Positions 1 through 7,317 are shown, counted from the first letter of the stretch. The stretch: 17,023 bases of DNA from Clostridiales bacterium (GCA_019420945.1 JAHZGF010000033.1:1-17023); one strand, 5' to 3'. The notes: generated by a model from the letters alone, not told the origin. Numbers and translations: made by a program.

Positions 1-1212
1 AACTACGCCGCCTACATGGCGGCCAACGCCCATGTGAACAGCGTCATCGTGGAGTATGTGGAAGGTATCCAAGTGGTGAAGGCCTTCAGCCAGGGACAGA
101 GATCCTATGAAAAATTTGCCCGTGCGGTATCCTCCTTCAAGGACTTCACCATGGACTGGTTCCGGTGTACCTGGGCCTCCATGAATCTGTGCCTGTCCAT
201 CTTGCCCACCACCCTGCTGGGGACTCTGCCGGCGGGGGTTGCCCTCTATCAGGCGGAGGTGCTGGACCCGGCCCAGGTGACCTTGTGCCTGATGATGGCC
301 CTGGGGATCGTCACCCCGCTGATGAGCGCCACGTCCTTTATCAACTCCATGAAGAGTATGCAGTTTGCGGTGAAGGACACCCGGCGGCTGCTGGATCTGC
401 CCCAGCTGCCCCAGGCGGAGCGGGAGGTGCCCCTGGAGGACCACACCATCCGTTTCCAGGATGTGAGCTTCTCTTATGGGGGAGTCCAGGGGGCGGAGGT
501 GTTCCACCACTTGGATCTCACCATCCCCCAGGGGAAGTTCACTGCCCTGGTGGGCCCCTCCGGCGGCGGAAAGTCCACCATCGCCCGGCTGGCCGCCCGG
601 TTCTGGGATGTGACCGGGGGCTCCATCACCCTGGGCGGGAGGGACATCCGGGAACTGCCCCTGAAGGAACTCTCCGGGCAGATCAGCTTCGTCACCCAGG
701 ACAACTTCCTCTTTGACTGCTCGCTGAAGGAAAACATCCGGCTGGGGAAACCGGGGGCCTCGGACGAGGAGGTGTTCGCCGCCGCCAGAGCCGCCCAGTG
801 TGAGGAATTCATCGGCCGGCTGGAGCGCGGCTGGGACACCTCGGCCGGAGAGGCGGGAAAGCAGCTCTCCGGCGGGGAGCGACAGCGCATCGCCATCGCC
901 CGGGCGATTCTGAAGGACGCCCCCATCGTGATTTTGGACGAGGCCACGGCATTCACCGACCCCGAGAGCGAGGAGCAGATCCAGCGCTCCCTCAAGGCTC
1001 TGTCCCAGGGAAAGACTTTGCTGGTGATTGCCCACCGGCTCTCCACCATTCAAAACGCGGACCAGATTGTGGTGCTGGAGAAGGGCCGCATCGTGGATCG
1101 CGGGACACAGCAGGAGCTGCTCTCCCGCTGCACCCTCTACCAGGCCCTCTGGTCGGCCCATGTGGGGGCGCGGAACTGGGCGGTCACTTCCCGAGAAAAG
1201 GAGGAAGAGTGA
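1..1212 (+). CDS. Exporter-fold ABC transporter subunit A, pair 1 (5' truncated by window)
   Basis: Half-transporter with a membrane domain fused to an ATPase domain, inferred to form a heterodimer with the next gene in the cytoplasmic membrane. The reading frame is open from base 1, so the start lies outside. By comparison with the homologous 591-residue gene at 7465, about 191 N-terminal residues are missing, including roughly the first four membrane helices. Visible are the EYVEGIQVVKAF coupling segment, the last two membrane helices, and a complete ATPase domain: Walker A GPSGGGKST (bases 553-579), Q-loop VTQDN, signature LSGGERQ, Walker B IVILDEA with its catalytic Glu, and H-loop IAHRLSTI. 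The stop lies one base before the next start, so the two are co-transcribed. The family (MdlB-like) includes drug exporters, but also importers such as YbtPQ and IrtAB; the metalloregulator downstream favours metallophore transport. The substrate is unproven. Confidence 0.93.
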   Translation, partial: NYAAYMAANAHVNSVIVEYVEGIQVVKAFSQGQRSYEKFARAVSSFKDFTMDWFRCTWASMNLCLSILPTTLLGTLPAGVALYQAEVLDPAQVTLCLMMALGIVTPLMSATSFINSMKSMQFAVKDTRRLLDLPQLPQAEREVPLEDHTIRFQDVSFSYGGVQGAEVFHHLDLTIPQGKFTALVGPSGGGKSTIARLAARFWDVTGGSITLGGRDIRELPLKELSGQISFVTQDNFLFDCSLKENIRLGKPGASDEEVFAAARAAQCEEFIGRLERGWDTSAGEAGKQLSGGERQRIAIARAILKDAPIVILDEATAFTDPESEEQIQRSLKALSQGKTLLVIAHRLSTIQNADQIVVLEKGRIVDRGTQQELLSRCTLYQALWSAHVGARNWAVTSREKEEE

Positions 1213-1213
1213 G

Positions 1214-2962
1214 ATGTTTCATAGTGTAGGTCGGATTTTGCAGTGGGCAAAGGGCTACCGGAAGCGGATGATCCTGGGTTTCATCTGTTCTTTCTTTGCT
1301 ACCTGGTGTACCGCCGGGCCGGTGATGCTGGCCGCCTGGGCCCTGGGGCGGCTGATGGAAAACGCCTGGGGGATAAGCTCCCTGCCCACCCGGCTTCCCT
1401 GGCTGTGCTTGGGCGGCGTCGTGATCCTGATTTTACTGCGGTTTTTCTTCACCTATTGGAAGAACCGCCTGCAGGAGAGCATCGGCACCGAACGGGCGGC
1501 GGAGCAGCGCATGGAGCTGGGGGACGTACTCAAGCGGGTGTCCCTGGGCTACTTTGCAAAAAACAATCTGGGCGACATCTTGGCCGCCCTGACCACAGAG
1601 CTGAGTACCCTGGAGTTGCAGAGCATGAAGATGGTGGACGCGGTGATTAACGGTTACATCCAGGTAGCGGTGATCCTTCTGTGCGTGGCCATCTTCTGCC
1701 CGCCCGCGGCGCTGGTGGCCCTGATCGGCGTGGTGGTATCCGCCTTTGCTCTGGGGGGCATTGGCCGTCAGAGCGCCCGGACGGCCCCGGTAGGCCATAG
1801 GGCTCAAGAGGAACTGTCCGGCGCGGCCATCGAGTATATCCACGGCCTGCCGGTGGTGAAGTCCTTCGGACAGGATGGGGTGTCGGTCCAGCGGTTCCGG
1901 GACGCCTGCCGGGACAACAAGGCCATCCGCATCAAGAATGAGTTTGGCTTTGTCCCCTGGAACTGCCTGCACCTGTTCGCGCTGAAGGCCGCCTCGGTGG
2001 GGCTGGTGCTGACCGCCGGCGGGCAGACCCTGGCCGGCAACCTGGCGCTGCCCTATTTTCTGATGATCGCCCTGTTCTCCTTCACCATCTTCGGCAGCGT
2101 GGAGGCCATCAACGACGCGGCCCACATCCTGTCCGTGACGGATTCCGTGCTGGACCGGCTGGAGGAACTGGACCGCACCGACTTCATTGACCGGGACGGG
2201 CAGGAGGTCAAGCCGGAGCGGTTCGATGTGGAGATGGATCATGTTTTCTTTGGCTACAGCGGCCGGGATGTTCTGCACGACATCTCCTTTGCCGCGCCCC
2301 AGGGGACTACCACGGCCATTGTGGGGCCCTCCGGCTCCGGGAAGAGTACCATCTGCAATCTGGTGGCCCGGTTCTATGATGTAGAGCGGGGCGCTGTCAC
2401 CGTGGGCGGGCACGATGTGCGGGAGTTTACCTGTGAGAGCCTGCTGCGCAACATCTCCATGGTCTTTCAGAATGTGTATCTCTTCCAGGACACGGTGGAG
2501 AACAACATCAAATTCGGCTGTCCGGACGCCACCCACGAGCAGGTGGTGGCCGCGGCCAAAGCCGCCTGCTGCCACGACTTCATCCTGGCGCTGCCGGAGG
2601 GGTATGACACGGTGATTGGGGAGGGCGGCTCCACGTTGTCCGGCGGCGAAAAGCAGCGTATTTCCATCGCCCGCGCCATCTTGAAAAACGCCAATATCGT
2701 CATTCTTGACGAGGCAACCGCAAGCATTGACCCCGAAAACGAGCATCTGATCCAGCAGGCAATCAGCGAGTTGACCATTGGAAAAACGGTCATTGTCATC
2801 GCCCACCGCCTGGCGACGATTGAACACGCTGACCAGATTTTGGTAGTGGATCAGGGGCACATTGTTCAGAAAGGAACGCATCAGCAACTTGTCCAGCAGG
2901 ATGGGCTTTATCGCCGGTTCATTATGATCCGCGAACAGGCAGAGGGCTGGAGCATTGCCTGA
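1214..2962 (+). CDS. Exporter-fold ABC transporter subunit B, pair 1
   Basis: Full-length half-transporter of 582 residues, the inferred partner of the preceding subunit. I chose the ATG at 1214 because AGGAGG lies nine bases upstream (1199-1204) and the protein then aligns end to end with its paralog at 9234; an in-frame extension upstream only overlaps the previous gene. Six membrane helices occupy about residues 18-305, with the segment EYIHGLPVVKSF at 207-218. ATPase motifs are Walker A GPSGSGKST (371-379), Q-loop Gln419, signature LSGGE (475-479), Walker B IVILDE (495-500) and H-loop His531. Both subunits keep a canonical signature and a catalytic Glu, so neither ATP site looks degenerate. 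The last 90 or so codons use more A/T in the third position than the rest. The substrate is inferred to be a metal chelate, from context only. Confidence 0.93.
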   Translation: MFHSVGRILQWAKGYRKRMILGFICSFFATWCTAGPVMLAAWALGRLMENAWGISSLPTRLPWLCLGGVVILILLRFFFTYWKNRLQESIGTERAAEQRMELGDVLKRVSLGYFAKNNLGDILAALTTELSTLELQSMKMVDAVINGYIQVAVILLCVAIFCPPAALVALIGVVVSAFALGGIGRQSARTAPVGHRAQEELSGAAIEYIHGLPVVKSFGQDGVSVQRFRDACRDNKAIRIKNEFGFVPWNCLHLFALKAASVGLVLTAGGQTLAGNLALPYFLMIALFSFTIFGSVEAINDAAHILSVTDSVLDRLEELDRTDFIDRDGQEVKPERFDVEMDHVFFGYSGRDVLHDISFAAPQGTTTAIVGPSGSGKSTICNLVARFYDVERGAVTVGGHDVREFTCESLLRNISMVFQNVYLFQDTVENNIKFGCPDATHEQVVAAAKAACCHDFILALPEGYDTVIGEGGSTLSGGEKQRISIARAILKNANIVILDEATASIDPENEHLIQQAISELTIGKTVIVIAHRLATIEHADQILVVDQGHIVQKGTHQQLVQQDGLYRRFIMIREQAEGWSIA

Positions 2963-2984
2963 TAATTTGAGGGAGAACCGCAAT

Positions 2985-3368
2985 ATGAAACTTCATGCGT
3001 CGGGTGAAGATTACCTGGAGGCCATCTTGATGCTCCAGCAAAAACACGGTACCGTGCGCTCCGTGGATGTGGCCCACCAGCTGGAGGTATCCAAGGCCAG
3101 CGTCAGCTACGCGGTGACAACCCTGCGGGAGGGTGGATTTCTCACCATGGAGGATGATTTCTCCCTCCACCTGACCGATGTGGGCCGGGAGGTAGCGGAG
3201 CGAGTGTATGAGAAGCACCGGTTCTTCTTTGAAATGCTCACCGCTGCCGGGGTGGAACACCACACCGCTCAGCGGGAAGCCTGCCGCATGGAACACACAC
3301 TCAGCGAGGAGAGCTTTCAGAAGCTGAAGCAGTCCGTGGAGAGGAAGGACGCCCATGCTGATCCATAA
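2985..3368 (+). CDS. DtxR/MntR-family metal-dependent repressor, copy 1
   Basis: Protein of 127 residues with an N-terminal winged helix-turn-helix (about 1-62) and a metal-binding dimerisation domain (about 65-115); the SH3-like third domain of DtxR is absent, as in MntR. Candidate metal ligands in MntR register are Asp9, Glu12, His78, Glu103 and His104. MntR has Glu99 where this protein has Cys100, within EACRMEH, a motif like that of DtxR (Cys102). The ATG at 2985 is preferred over an in-frame upstream start at 2955, because GAGGGAG lies about nine bases upstream and the second copy starts at the same residue. The gene follows the ABC pair by 22 bases with no visible promoter, so it is probably transcribed with it. 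It probably represses metal-uptake genes when its metal is bound; which metal cannot be read from the sequence. Confidence 0.9.
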   Translation: MKLHASGEDYLEAILMLQQKHGTVRSVDVAHQLEVSKASVSYAVTTLREGGFLTMEDDFSLHLTDVGREVAERVYEKHRFFFEMLTAAGVEHHTAQREACRMEHTLSEESFQKLKQSVERKDAHADP

Positions 3369-3738
3369 GACCACCGATTATGCTATCCGGCTGCTTTGCT
3401 GCGTGGCAGGGGCGAAAAATCCGGTGCCTTCCTCCAAGCTGGCGGTTGAGCTGGGTGTCTCTCCCCGGTATGTCCTCCACTTTGGCGCTATGCTGCGGGA
3501 GGCCGGCTTCGTCCAAGTCACCGGCGGCCCGGCAGGGGGATTTTCCCTTGCCCGCAGCCCTGAAAACATCTCGCTGTGGGACGTCTTCACCTGTATGGAA
3601 AACGGGGAAGGGTTGGTCCCCACCGCTCCCGAGGACACTGCGCTGGGGGAGTTCTACACCATGGTGGAAGAAGAGTTCCGGGCAAAACTCCAGGAGATGA
3701 CGTTGAAAAACCTGTGCAGGCAGAAAAGGGAACCATAG
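3355..3738 (+). CDS. Rrf2-family transcriptional regulator, copy 1
   Basis: Protein of 127 residues with the N-terminal winged helix-turn-helix of the Rrf2 family: the start TTDYAIRLL, recognition region around 25-45 (SSKLAVELGVSPRYV) and wing GGPAGGFSLAR (57-67). Iron-sulfur members such as IscR and NsrR carry three clustered Cys around residues 90-105. None is present here; the only Cys are 15, 16, 80 and 121, so a classic cluster is unlikely. The start overlaps the end of the DtxR-like gene by 14 bases, with GAGAGGAAGG just upstream, which indicates translational coupling. A terminator follows directly after the stop. The effector and targets are unknown; pairing with a metalloregulator suggests a role in metal or redox control. 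This gene is identical in sequence to that at 16635. Confidence 0.87.
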   Translation: MLIHKTTDYAIRLLCCVAGAKNPVPSSKLAVELGVSPRYVLHFGAMLREAGFVQVTGGPAGGFSLARSPENISLWDVFTCMENGEGLVPTAPEDTALGEFYTMVEEEFRAKLQEMTLKNLCRQKREP

Positions 3739-3783
3739 AAAAGGAGAGCCGCCAAGCGCTGAAGTTTGGCGGTTCTCCTTTTC
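3739..3783 (+). terminator. Intrinsic terminator after regulator cassette 1
   Basis: A 13-bp stem (arms 3743-3755 and 3766-3778, GGAGAGCCGCCAA with TTGGCGGTTCTCC, one G-U pair) is followed by four T and flanked by four A on the left. It starts immediately after the Rrf2 stop codon. The flanking A and T tracts mean it could also act in the opposite direction. It separates the ABC/regulator operon from the methyltransferase operon. The next 90 or so bases (3784-3876) show nothing recognisable. Confidence 0.88.
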
Positions 3784-3876
3784 TGGCAACCCGCCGGAGG
3801 GAAAAGCCAATGTGCAGGCAAATTGATGGGCTGCCCCAGCGGCGCCCAGAAAAAGGATTATTCCGCAGGATTCGGA

Positions 3877-3905
3877 TTGCTTTTTTGCCGGGAATCGTGT
3901 ATGCT
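3877..3905 (+). promoter_or_regulatory. Predicted sigma-A promoter of membrane protein/methyltransferase/hydrolase operon
   Basis: A -35 box TTGCTT (3877-3882) and -10 box TATGCT (3900-3905) are separated by exactly 17 bases. The shared operator starts three bases after the -10 box, so it would cover the transcription start. The ribosome binding site AAAGGAG lies at 3947-3953. Confidence 0.65.
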
Positions 3906-3907
3906 TT

Positions 3908-3926
3908 AGTTAGAATCGACTAACCA
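3908..3926 (+). promoter_or_regulatory. Operator site 1 (GTTAG-N6-CTAAC dyad)
   Basis: The sequence is AGTTAGAATCGACTAACCA, with inverted half-sites GTTAG (3909-3913) and CTAAC (3920-3924). Near-identical 19-mers occur at 7292-7310 and 11030-11048. Its position just downstream of a -10 box fits repression. The half-sites resemble those in the DtxR/IdeR box (GGTTAG and CTAACC), although that box has a one-base spacer. I infer binding by the DtxR-like protein; the Rrf2 regulator is the main alternative. Confidence 0.72.
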
Positions 3927-3959
3927 CTCTGGCGTATCGGTATCTGAAAGGAGACACCC

Positions 3960-4475
3960 ATGAATTGGACCCGCACCCTCTTAGACGGTCTGGCCATGGC
4001 GGCCTACTTCAATCTGCTGGCTGGGTTGGTGGCACTGTATAAGCCCAGGCTGATGTTTCCCTGTTATCCGCCCGCTATCCTCAAGGCGGCGAAAGAGCCG
4101 CCCACCGGGGCGGAAACCCGTTTTTACTGGCTTTGGATCTGCTTTGGAGAGTGGCTGCCCCTCCTGCTCTACGGTGCGGCCAGCGCGGCGGAGGGCGGGA
4201 CAACCGGGTTCTGGCCTCTGGCCCTGACCGGGTATGTCCAGTGGATGCTGGTCAATTTCTGCGACCTGTTCTTTCTGGACTACTGGCTGATCCAGAAGAA
4301 AGCAAAGCGCCGGTTCATCATTCCCGGTACCGAGGGGCACCCCGGCTATGACTTCAAAGCCTGGATGAAAAACTACGCCCTGCCGGAACACCTGCTCCAG
4401 TGGCCGTTTGTCCTGTGCCCCATCCTGGCGGCGGCCCAGGCGGGGCTGGGGCTGCTGCTGCAAACATTGGGATAA
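3960..4475 (+). CDS. Small polytopic membrane protein of unknown function
   Basis: I do not recognise a named family. The 171-residue protein has about four hydrophobic segments (roughly 7-27, 55-75, 86-108 and 143-168), so it is probably an integral cytoplasmic-membrane protein. Notable polar motifs are NFCDLFFLDYW (99-109), which places two Asp within or beside a helix, and IPGTEGHPGYDF (121-132) in a loop after a basic stretch KKAKRR; these look like conserved functional motifs rather than random sequence. AAAGGAG lies six bases before the ATG. It is the first gene of a three-gene operon with a methyltransferase (15 bases downstream) and a hydrolase, behind an operator shared with the Nik-like importer. 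A role with the methyltransferase is inferred only from this arrangement. Confidence 0.82.
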   Translation: MNWTRTLLDGLAMAAYFNLLAGLVALYKPRLMFPCYPPAILKAAKEPPTGAETRFYWLWICFGEWLPLLLYGAASAAEGGTTGFWPLALTGYVQWMLVNFCDLFFLDYWLIQKKAKRRFIIPGTEGHPGYDFKAWMKNYALPEHLLQWPFVLCPILAAAQAGLGLLLQTLG

Positions 4476-4490
4476 GGAAGGAGAATTGTG

Positions 4491-5297
4491 ATGAAACAGA
4501 ATGCTGCGCAAATCCGTCTTGGCACCCACGGCGAGGACTACGGCAGCTGGATGTCCAACCCGGTCTTTACCATGGTGGGCGCTCTGCTGGCCTTGGCGGT
4601 GGTGCTGGCGGCGCTGTCCTTTTTGGTGTTTCATCTGGCCTGGCTGGGGGTGATTTTTGCCGTCGCGGCGGTGGTCTTTCTCGCTCTGCTCGTCTGGATC
4701 ACCTGGATACGCAAACAGTACGCTTTTGGCGGCGGCGGGATGATGGAGCGGGTCCACCAGGTCGTGCTTTCCCATCTGGACTTTGACGGCGAGGGTACGC
4801 TTCTGGAAGTGGGCTGCGGTTCCGGGGCACTGAGTATCCGGGCGGCCCTCCTCTGGCCGGAGGCCCAGGTGACCGGCATTGACTACTGGGGCGCGGCCTA
4901 CGGCTACGGCCAGGCCATGTGCGAGAAAAACGCCGCCAGTGAGGGCGTGGCGGCCCGGTGCCGGTTCCAGCGTGGGGATGCCAACAAACTGGACTTCCCC
5001 GATGAGAGCTTCGACGCCGTGGTGAGCAACTATGTCTACCACAACGTGGTGGGCGCGGACAAGCGGGCGCTGCTGCTCGAGACCCTGCGGGTGCTGAAAA
5101 AGGGCGGCGTATTCGCGCTCAACGACGACATGAAGCCCCGGATGTACGGGGACATGGAGGCTTTCGCCCAGGAGCTGCGGGACATGGGCTATTCCGATGT
5201 GCGGCTGATTGACACCGCTCAGGAGGCCTTCGGCTCCCACGGCCGGGCGGCGGCCATGATGCTTGGCGCGTCCCGGATGCTCGTGGGTCGGAAGTGA
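4491..5297 (+). CDS. Membrane-anchored class I SAM-dependent methyltransferase
   Basis: Protein of 268 residues. Two predicted membrane helices (about 26-48 and 50-72) precede a Rossmann-type methyltransferase domain. Motif I is LLEVGCGSG (104-112), the acidic residue ending the next strand is Asp131 (VTGIDYW), the motif II region is GDANKLDFPDESFD with Asp163, and the following strand reads AVVSNYVYHNV. The catalytic domain would sit at the cytoplasmic membrane face. The ATG at 4491 is preferred over a GTG three bases upstream because GGAAGGA then has an eight-base spacing. The substrate cannot be told from the sequence: ubiE/COQ5-like and natural-product methyltransferases share these motifs. 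The shared operator suggests expression under metal limitation, so modification of a metallophore, lipid or quinone is possible but unproven. Confidence 0.88.
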   Translation: MKQNAAQIRLGTHGEDYGSWMSNPVFTMVGALLALAVVLAALSFLVFHLAWLGVIFAVAAVVFLALLVWITWIRKQYAFGGGGMMERVHQVVLSHLDFDGEGTLLEVGCGSGALSIRAALLWPEAQVTGIDYWGAAYGYGQAMCEKNAASEGVAARCRFQRGDANKLDFPDESFDAVVSNYVYHNVVGADKRALLLETLRVLKKGGVFALNDDMKPRMYGDMEAFAQELRDMGYSDVRLIDTAQEAFGSHGRAAAMMLGASRMLVGRK

Positions 5298-5308
5298 GGG
5301 AACGGCCC

Positions 5309-6205
5309 ATGACATTAGCAGAATTTCGCCGAACCTATCCCGCAGCCACCTACACGGTCATCAGTGGGAAGCCCTTTGTCTACCGTTACTACAAAAATCC
5401 ACAGGCCAAGGCCATGCTGGTGCTGCTCACCGGCGGTATCGGGCTTTCCGACCTGTTCTACCAGCACTTTGCCCGGTTCGCCCGGGACTTCTCGGTGCTG
5501 ACCTTTGACTATCAGCTCCCCTTTGAGAACAACGCCCAGTTTGCCGATGCCGTGGCGGAACTGCTGGGCCATCTGGGGGAGCGGGCCTGGCTGGTGGGCC
5601 AATCCCTGGGCGGCGTGGTGGCCCAGATCATCGCCCGGCGCCATCCGGAGGCGGTGGCGGGGCTGGTTCTCTCCAACACCTGCTCCCTGTTCGGCAGCAT
5701 GAGCGAGGAAGGGTATCGGTACCTGATGCAAATGATCGAGAGCCAGCGGAAGTTCAAAAAGTGGCTGAATGTCCTGCCCTTTGCCCTCATCAAGGGGATG
5801 ATGAAGCGGGCGGTGCTGAACATGAAAACAGACGACTTCACGGCGGCGGAAAAGGCCGCCATGGAGGAACTGTGCGGCGCCATGCTGGAACTGCTCACCC
5901 GGCCCTACGAGGCGCACATGATCGACTTCCTCTGCGACGCGGAGCACCACTTCGGCATGACCCGGGAGGACTTCGCCCCCTGGGCGGGGCGGGTGCTGTT
6001 GATTTTGTCCCAGGACGATACCACCTTCAGCCCGGCCTGCAAGCAGGATTTGATCGACCTGATGCCTGAACCCACGGTGGTTACCAATCTCACCGGCGGG
6101 CATCTGGCCCTGATGGTGCGGCTGGAACAATACGCCCAGTTGGTGACGGGGTACATTCTGGAGCGGACATTGGGAGTGATCCAGCTCGGGCCCCTCCGTT
6201 CATAG
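5309..6205 (+). CDS. Alpha/beta-hydrolase fold protein
   Basis: Protein of 298 residues with an alpha/beta-hydrolase core. The nucleophile elbow is GQSLGG (97-102) with Ser99, an acidic candidate is Asp236 or Asp237 in LILSQDD, and the catalytic His is His265 in TGGHLAL. The oxyanion-hole region is probably LLTGGIG (39-45). A helical cap spans about 130-215. There is no signal peptide, so it is probably cytoplasmic. The ATG at 5309 has GAGGGA seven bases upstream; an in-frame GTG at 5294 inside the previous gene's stop region is less likely. It is the last gene of the membrane protein/methyltransferase operon. Esterases in metal-uptake loci can hydrolyse ester siderophores, but this protein is not recognisably Fes- or IroE-like, so its substrate is open. 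Confidence 0.88.
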   Translation: MTLAEFRRTYPAATYTVISGKPFVYRYYKNPQAKAMLVLLTGGIGLSDLFYQHFARFARDFSVLTFDYQLPFENNAQFADAVAELLGHLGERAWLVGQSLGGVVAQIIARRHPEAVAGLVLSNTCSLFGSMSEEGYRYLMQMIESQRKFKKWLNVLPFALIKGMMKRAVLNMKTDDFTAAEKAAMEELCGAMLELLTRPYEAHMIDFLCDAEHHFGMTREDFAPWAGRVLLILSQDDTTFSPACKQDLIDLMPEPTVVTNLTGGHLALMVRLEQYAQLVTGYILERTLGVIQLGPLRS

Positions 6206-6235
6206 GAACAGAAACTCCAAATCCTTCGGAAATAA

Positions 6236-6275
6236 GAAAAGGCCGGGCCCTTTGCGGGACTCGGCCTCTTTGATT
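6236..6275. terminator. Terminator between convergent hydrolase and AraC genes
   Basis: The stem AGGCCG (6240-6245) pairs with CGGCCT (6262-6267), and an inner CCC/GGG stem surrounds the loop TTTGC. It is flanked by an A-rich left side and a T-rich right side, as expected of a terminator serving both directions. It lies 30 bases after the hydrolase stop and just beyond the 3' end of the AraC gene. Confidence 0.7.
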
Positions 6276-6307
6276 TGTCAACGCAGCCAATCTCTTGCTC
6301 TTTCGCC

Positions 6308-7264
6308 TTACAACTCTCCGGGGGTGACCCCATACCGTTTTCGGAAGGCTTCAATAAAATGGCTGGTGTTGCTGTATCCCACCATCCACGCCACGTCCTT
6401 TACCTTGTACCTTCCTTTTTGCAGCAGGCGGTAGGCCAGTTCCATGCGTTTTTCCACAATATAATCGTACACGGTGCAGTTGAAGCAGGCTTTAAACCCC
6501 TGCTTCAATTTTGTTTCGCTGAGAAAGCACTGCCGGGCGATTTGAGAGAGGGTGAGGGGGTGCAGGAAATTCTTGTCGATCAGTTCCCTGGCCTGCTGCA
6601 GGCAGCGGGCGTCCTCCCGGGAGATCCCTTTGTCCCCTTGTTTCCCCGCCGCCTCCTGGCAAAACAGGGAGAGCAGTTCCAGCGCCTTCCCCTCCAGATA
6701 GAGCTTATACAGCTTCCGCTCCGGCGGGCAGTCCATCAGCTGCTGGAGCACCAGGCGGATTTCCGAGGTGGTGGGGAACACATGAGAGCAGATTTTCTGC
6801 CCCGGGCAGATGAGATGGGCATTCTCCAGCTGCTGGGTCAACTCCTGAAAGCGCTCCCTTTCCATGACAATCCCCAAGGTGCGGCAGGGATCCCCCGGCT
6901 GATAGTAGCTGGTGCACCGGGAAAACCGTCCCCACTGCAGGCTGCACTCTGTGGGGGCGATGGCGTACTTGCCGCCCCGGCCTCCTTCAAACTCCCACTC
7001 CATGCAGCCGCTGAGACAGAAGGACAGCTGGAACACACCGCTCTCCGGATATTCCTCCCGCAGTTCGGTCTCCCTGTCAAAGCGCAGCTCCGAGTGGAGC
7101 AGGAACAATCCGGGAGACAGCTCCTGCGTCTCCACGCGGCCCCTGGTTTCCCTGCCGGGAAGGCCGGAAGATTGCCCATCCGGCGGGAAGGCACCTTCCC
7201 ACACGCTTTCGGAAACAGGGCGGTCGTGCCGGATGGTGATGGGTGCAGAAGTCCCGGTAAGCAT
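6308..7264 (-). CDS. AraC-family regulator, PchR/YbtA-like
   Basis: Protein of 318 residues. The C-terminal AraC/XylS DNA-binding domain (about 222-318) carries two helix-turn-helix motifs, at roughly 237-258 (ending SETKLKQGFK) and 286-308 (VAWMVGYSNTSHFIEAFRKR), ending YGVTPGEL. The KLKQGFK and VGYSN-SHF wording recalls PchR and YbtA, the siderophore-responsive activators. The N-terminal 200 residues (GLFLLHSELRFD, then FQLSFCLSGCMEWEF) fit their sensor domain. The start has AGGAGG ten bases upstream. It is divergent from the second ABC pair, an arrangement like ybtA beside ybtPQ. An operator lies between its promoter and its start, so it is probably metal-repressed. I infer that it activates the ABC pair in response to an imported ligand, which is not known. 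Confidence 0.9.
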   Translation of the reverse strand: MLTGTSAPITIRHDRPVSESVWEGAFPPDGQSSGLPGRETRGRVETQELSPGLFLLHSELRFDRETELREEYPESGVFQLSFCLSGCMEWEFEGGRGGKYAIAPTECSLQWGRFSRCTSYYQPGDPCRTLGIVMERERFQELTQQLENAHLICPGQKICSHVFPTTSEIRLVLQQLMDCPPERKLYKLYLEGKALELLSLFCQEAAGKQGDKGISREDARCLQQARELIDKNFLHPLTLSQIARQCFLSETKLKQGFKACFNCTVYDYIVEKRMELAYRLLQKGRYKVKDVAWMVGYSNTSHFIEAFRKRYGVTPGEL

Positions 7265-7291
7265 GGCGAGGAAACCTCCTTTTCTCTCAAT

Positions 7292-7310
7292 TGGTTAGCT
7301 GTTTCTAACT
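7292..7310 (-). promoter_or_regulatory. Operator site 2 upstream of the AraC gene
   Basis: Read on the minus strand the sequence is AGTTAGAAACAGCTAACCA, matching site 1 at 16 of 19 positions. The half-sites GTTAG and CTAAC occupy 7294-7309. It lies between the AraC gene's -10 box and its ribosome binding site, covering the expected transcript start, so a bound protein should repress araC. The rightward ABC promoter lies more than 100 bases away. Confidence 0.72.
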
Positions 7311-7317
7311 GCTGATT

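Larger units (their letters stand above)
2985..3743 (+). repeat. Direct repeat copy 1: DtxR-like plus Rrf2 regulator cassette
   Basis: This 759-base segment recurs at 16265-17023 with a constant offset of 13,280 bases and no insertions or deletions. By hand comparison the first 261 bases differ at 23 positions, mostly synonymous. From 3246 to 3743 the copies are identical (498 bases), and the match runs to the window edge. Sequences upstream of the two ATGs are unrelated. Confidence 0.97.

Noticed and set aside
1..1212. Truncated first ABC gene as a pseudogene
   Set aside because: The frame is open from base 1 and all ATPase motifs are intact; truncation is by the window edge.
1433..2983. 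516-codon open frame on the minus strand
   Set aside because: It lies wholly opposite the ABC subunit B gene, has no recognisable domain or ribosome binding site, and is expected from the GC-rich third positions of the real gene.
2985..3743. Regulator cassette as a transposon or insertion sequence
   Set aside because: No transposase, terminal inverted repeats or target-site duplication is visible; the left boundary coincides with the start codon and fits duplication with gene conversion better.
3576..3923. 115-codon open frame overlapping Rrf2 copy 1 and the terminator
   Set aside because: It runs through the terminator and promoter region out of frame with Rrf2, and has no support beyond being open.
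3981..5315. 444-codon open frame on the minus strand
   Set aside because: It runs antisense to the membrane protein and methyltransferase genes, which have clear motifs and ribosome binding sites; its His/Gln/Pro-rich composition is typical of a shadow frame.
6275..7315. 346-codon open frame on the plus strand opposite the AraC gene
   Set aside because: The minus-strand AraC protein has clear helix-turn-helix motifs and a good start site; the opposite frame shows no domain.
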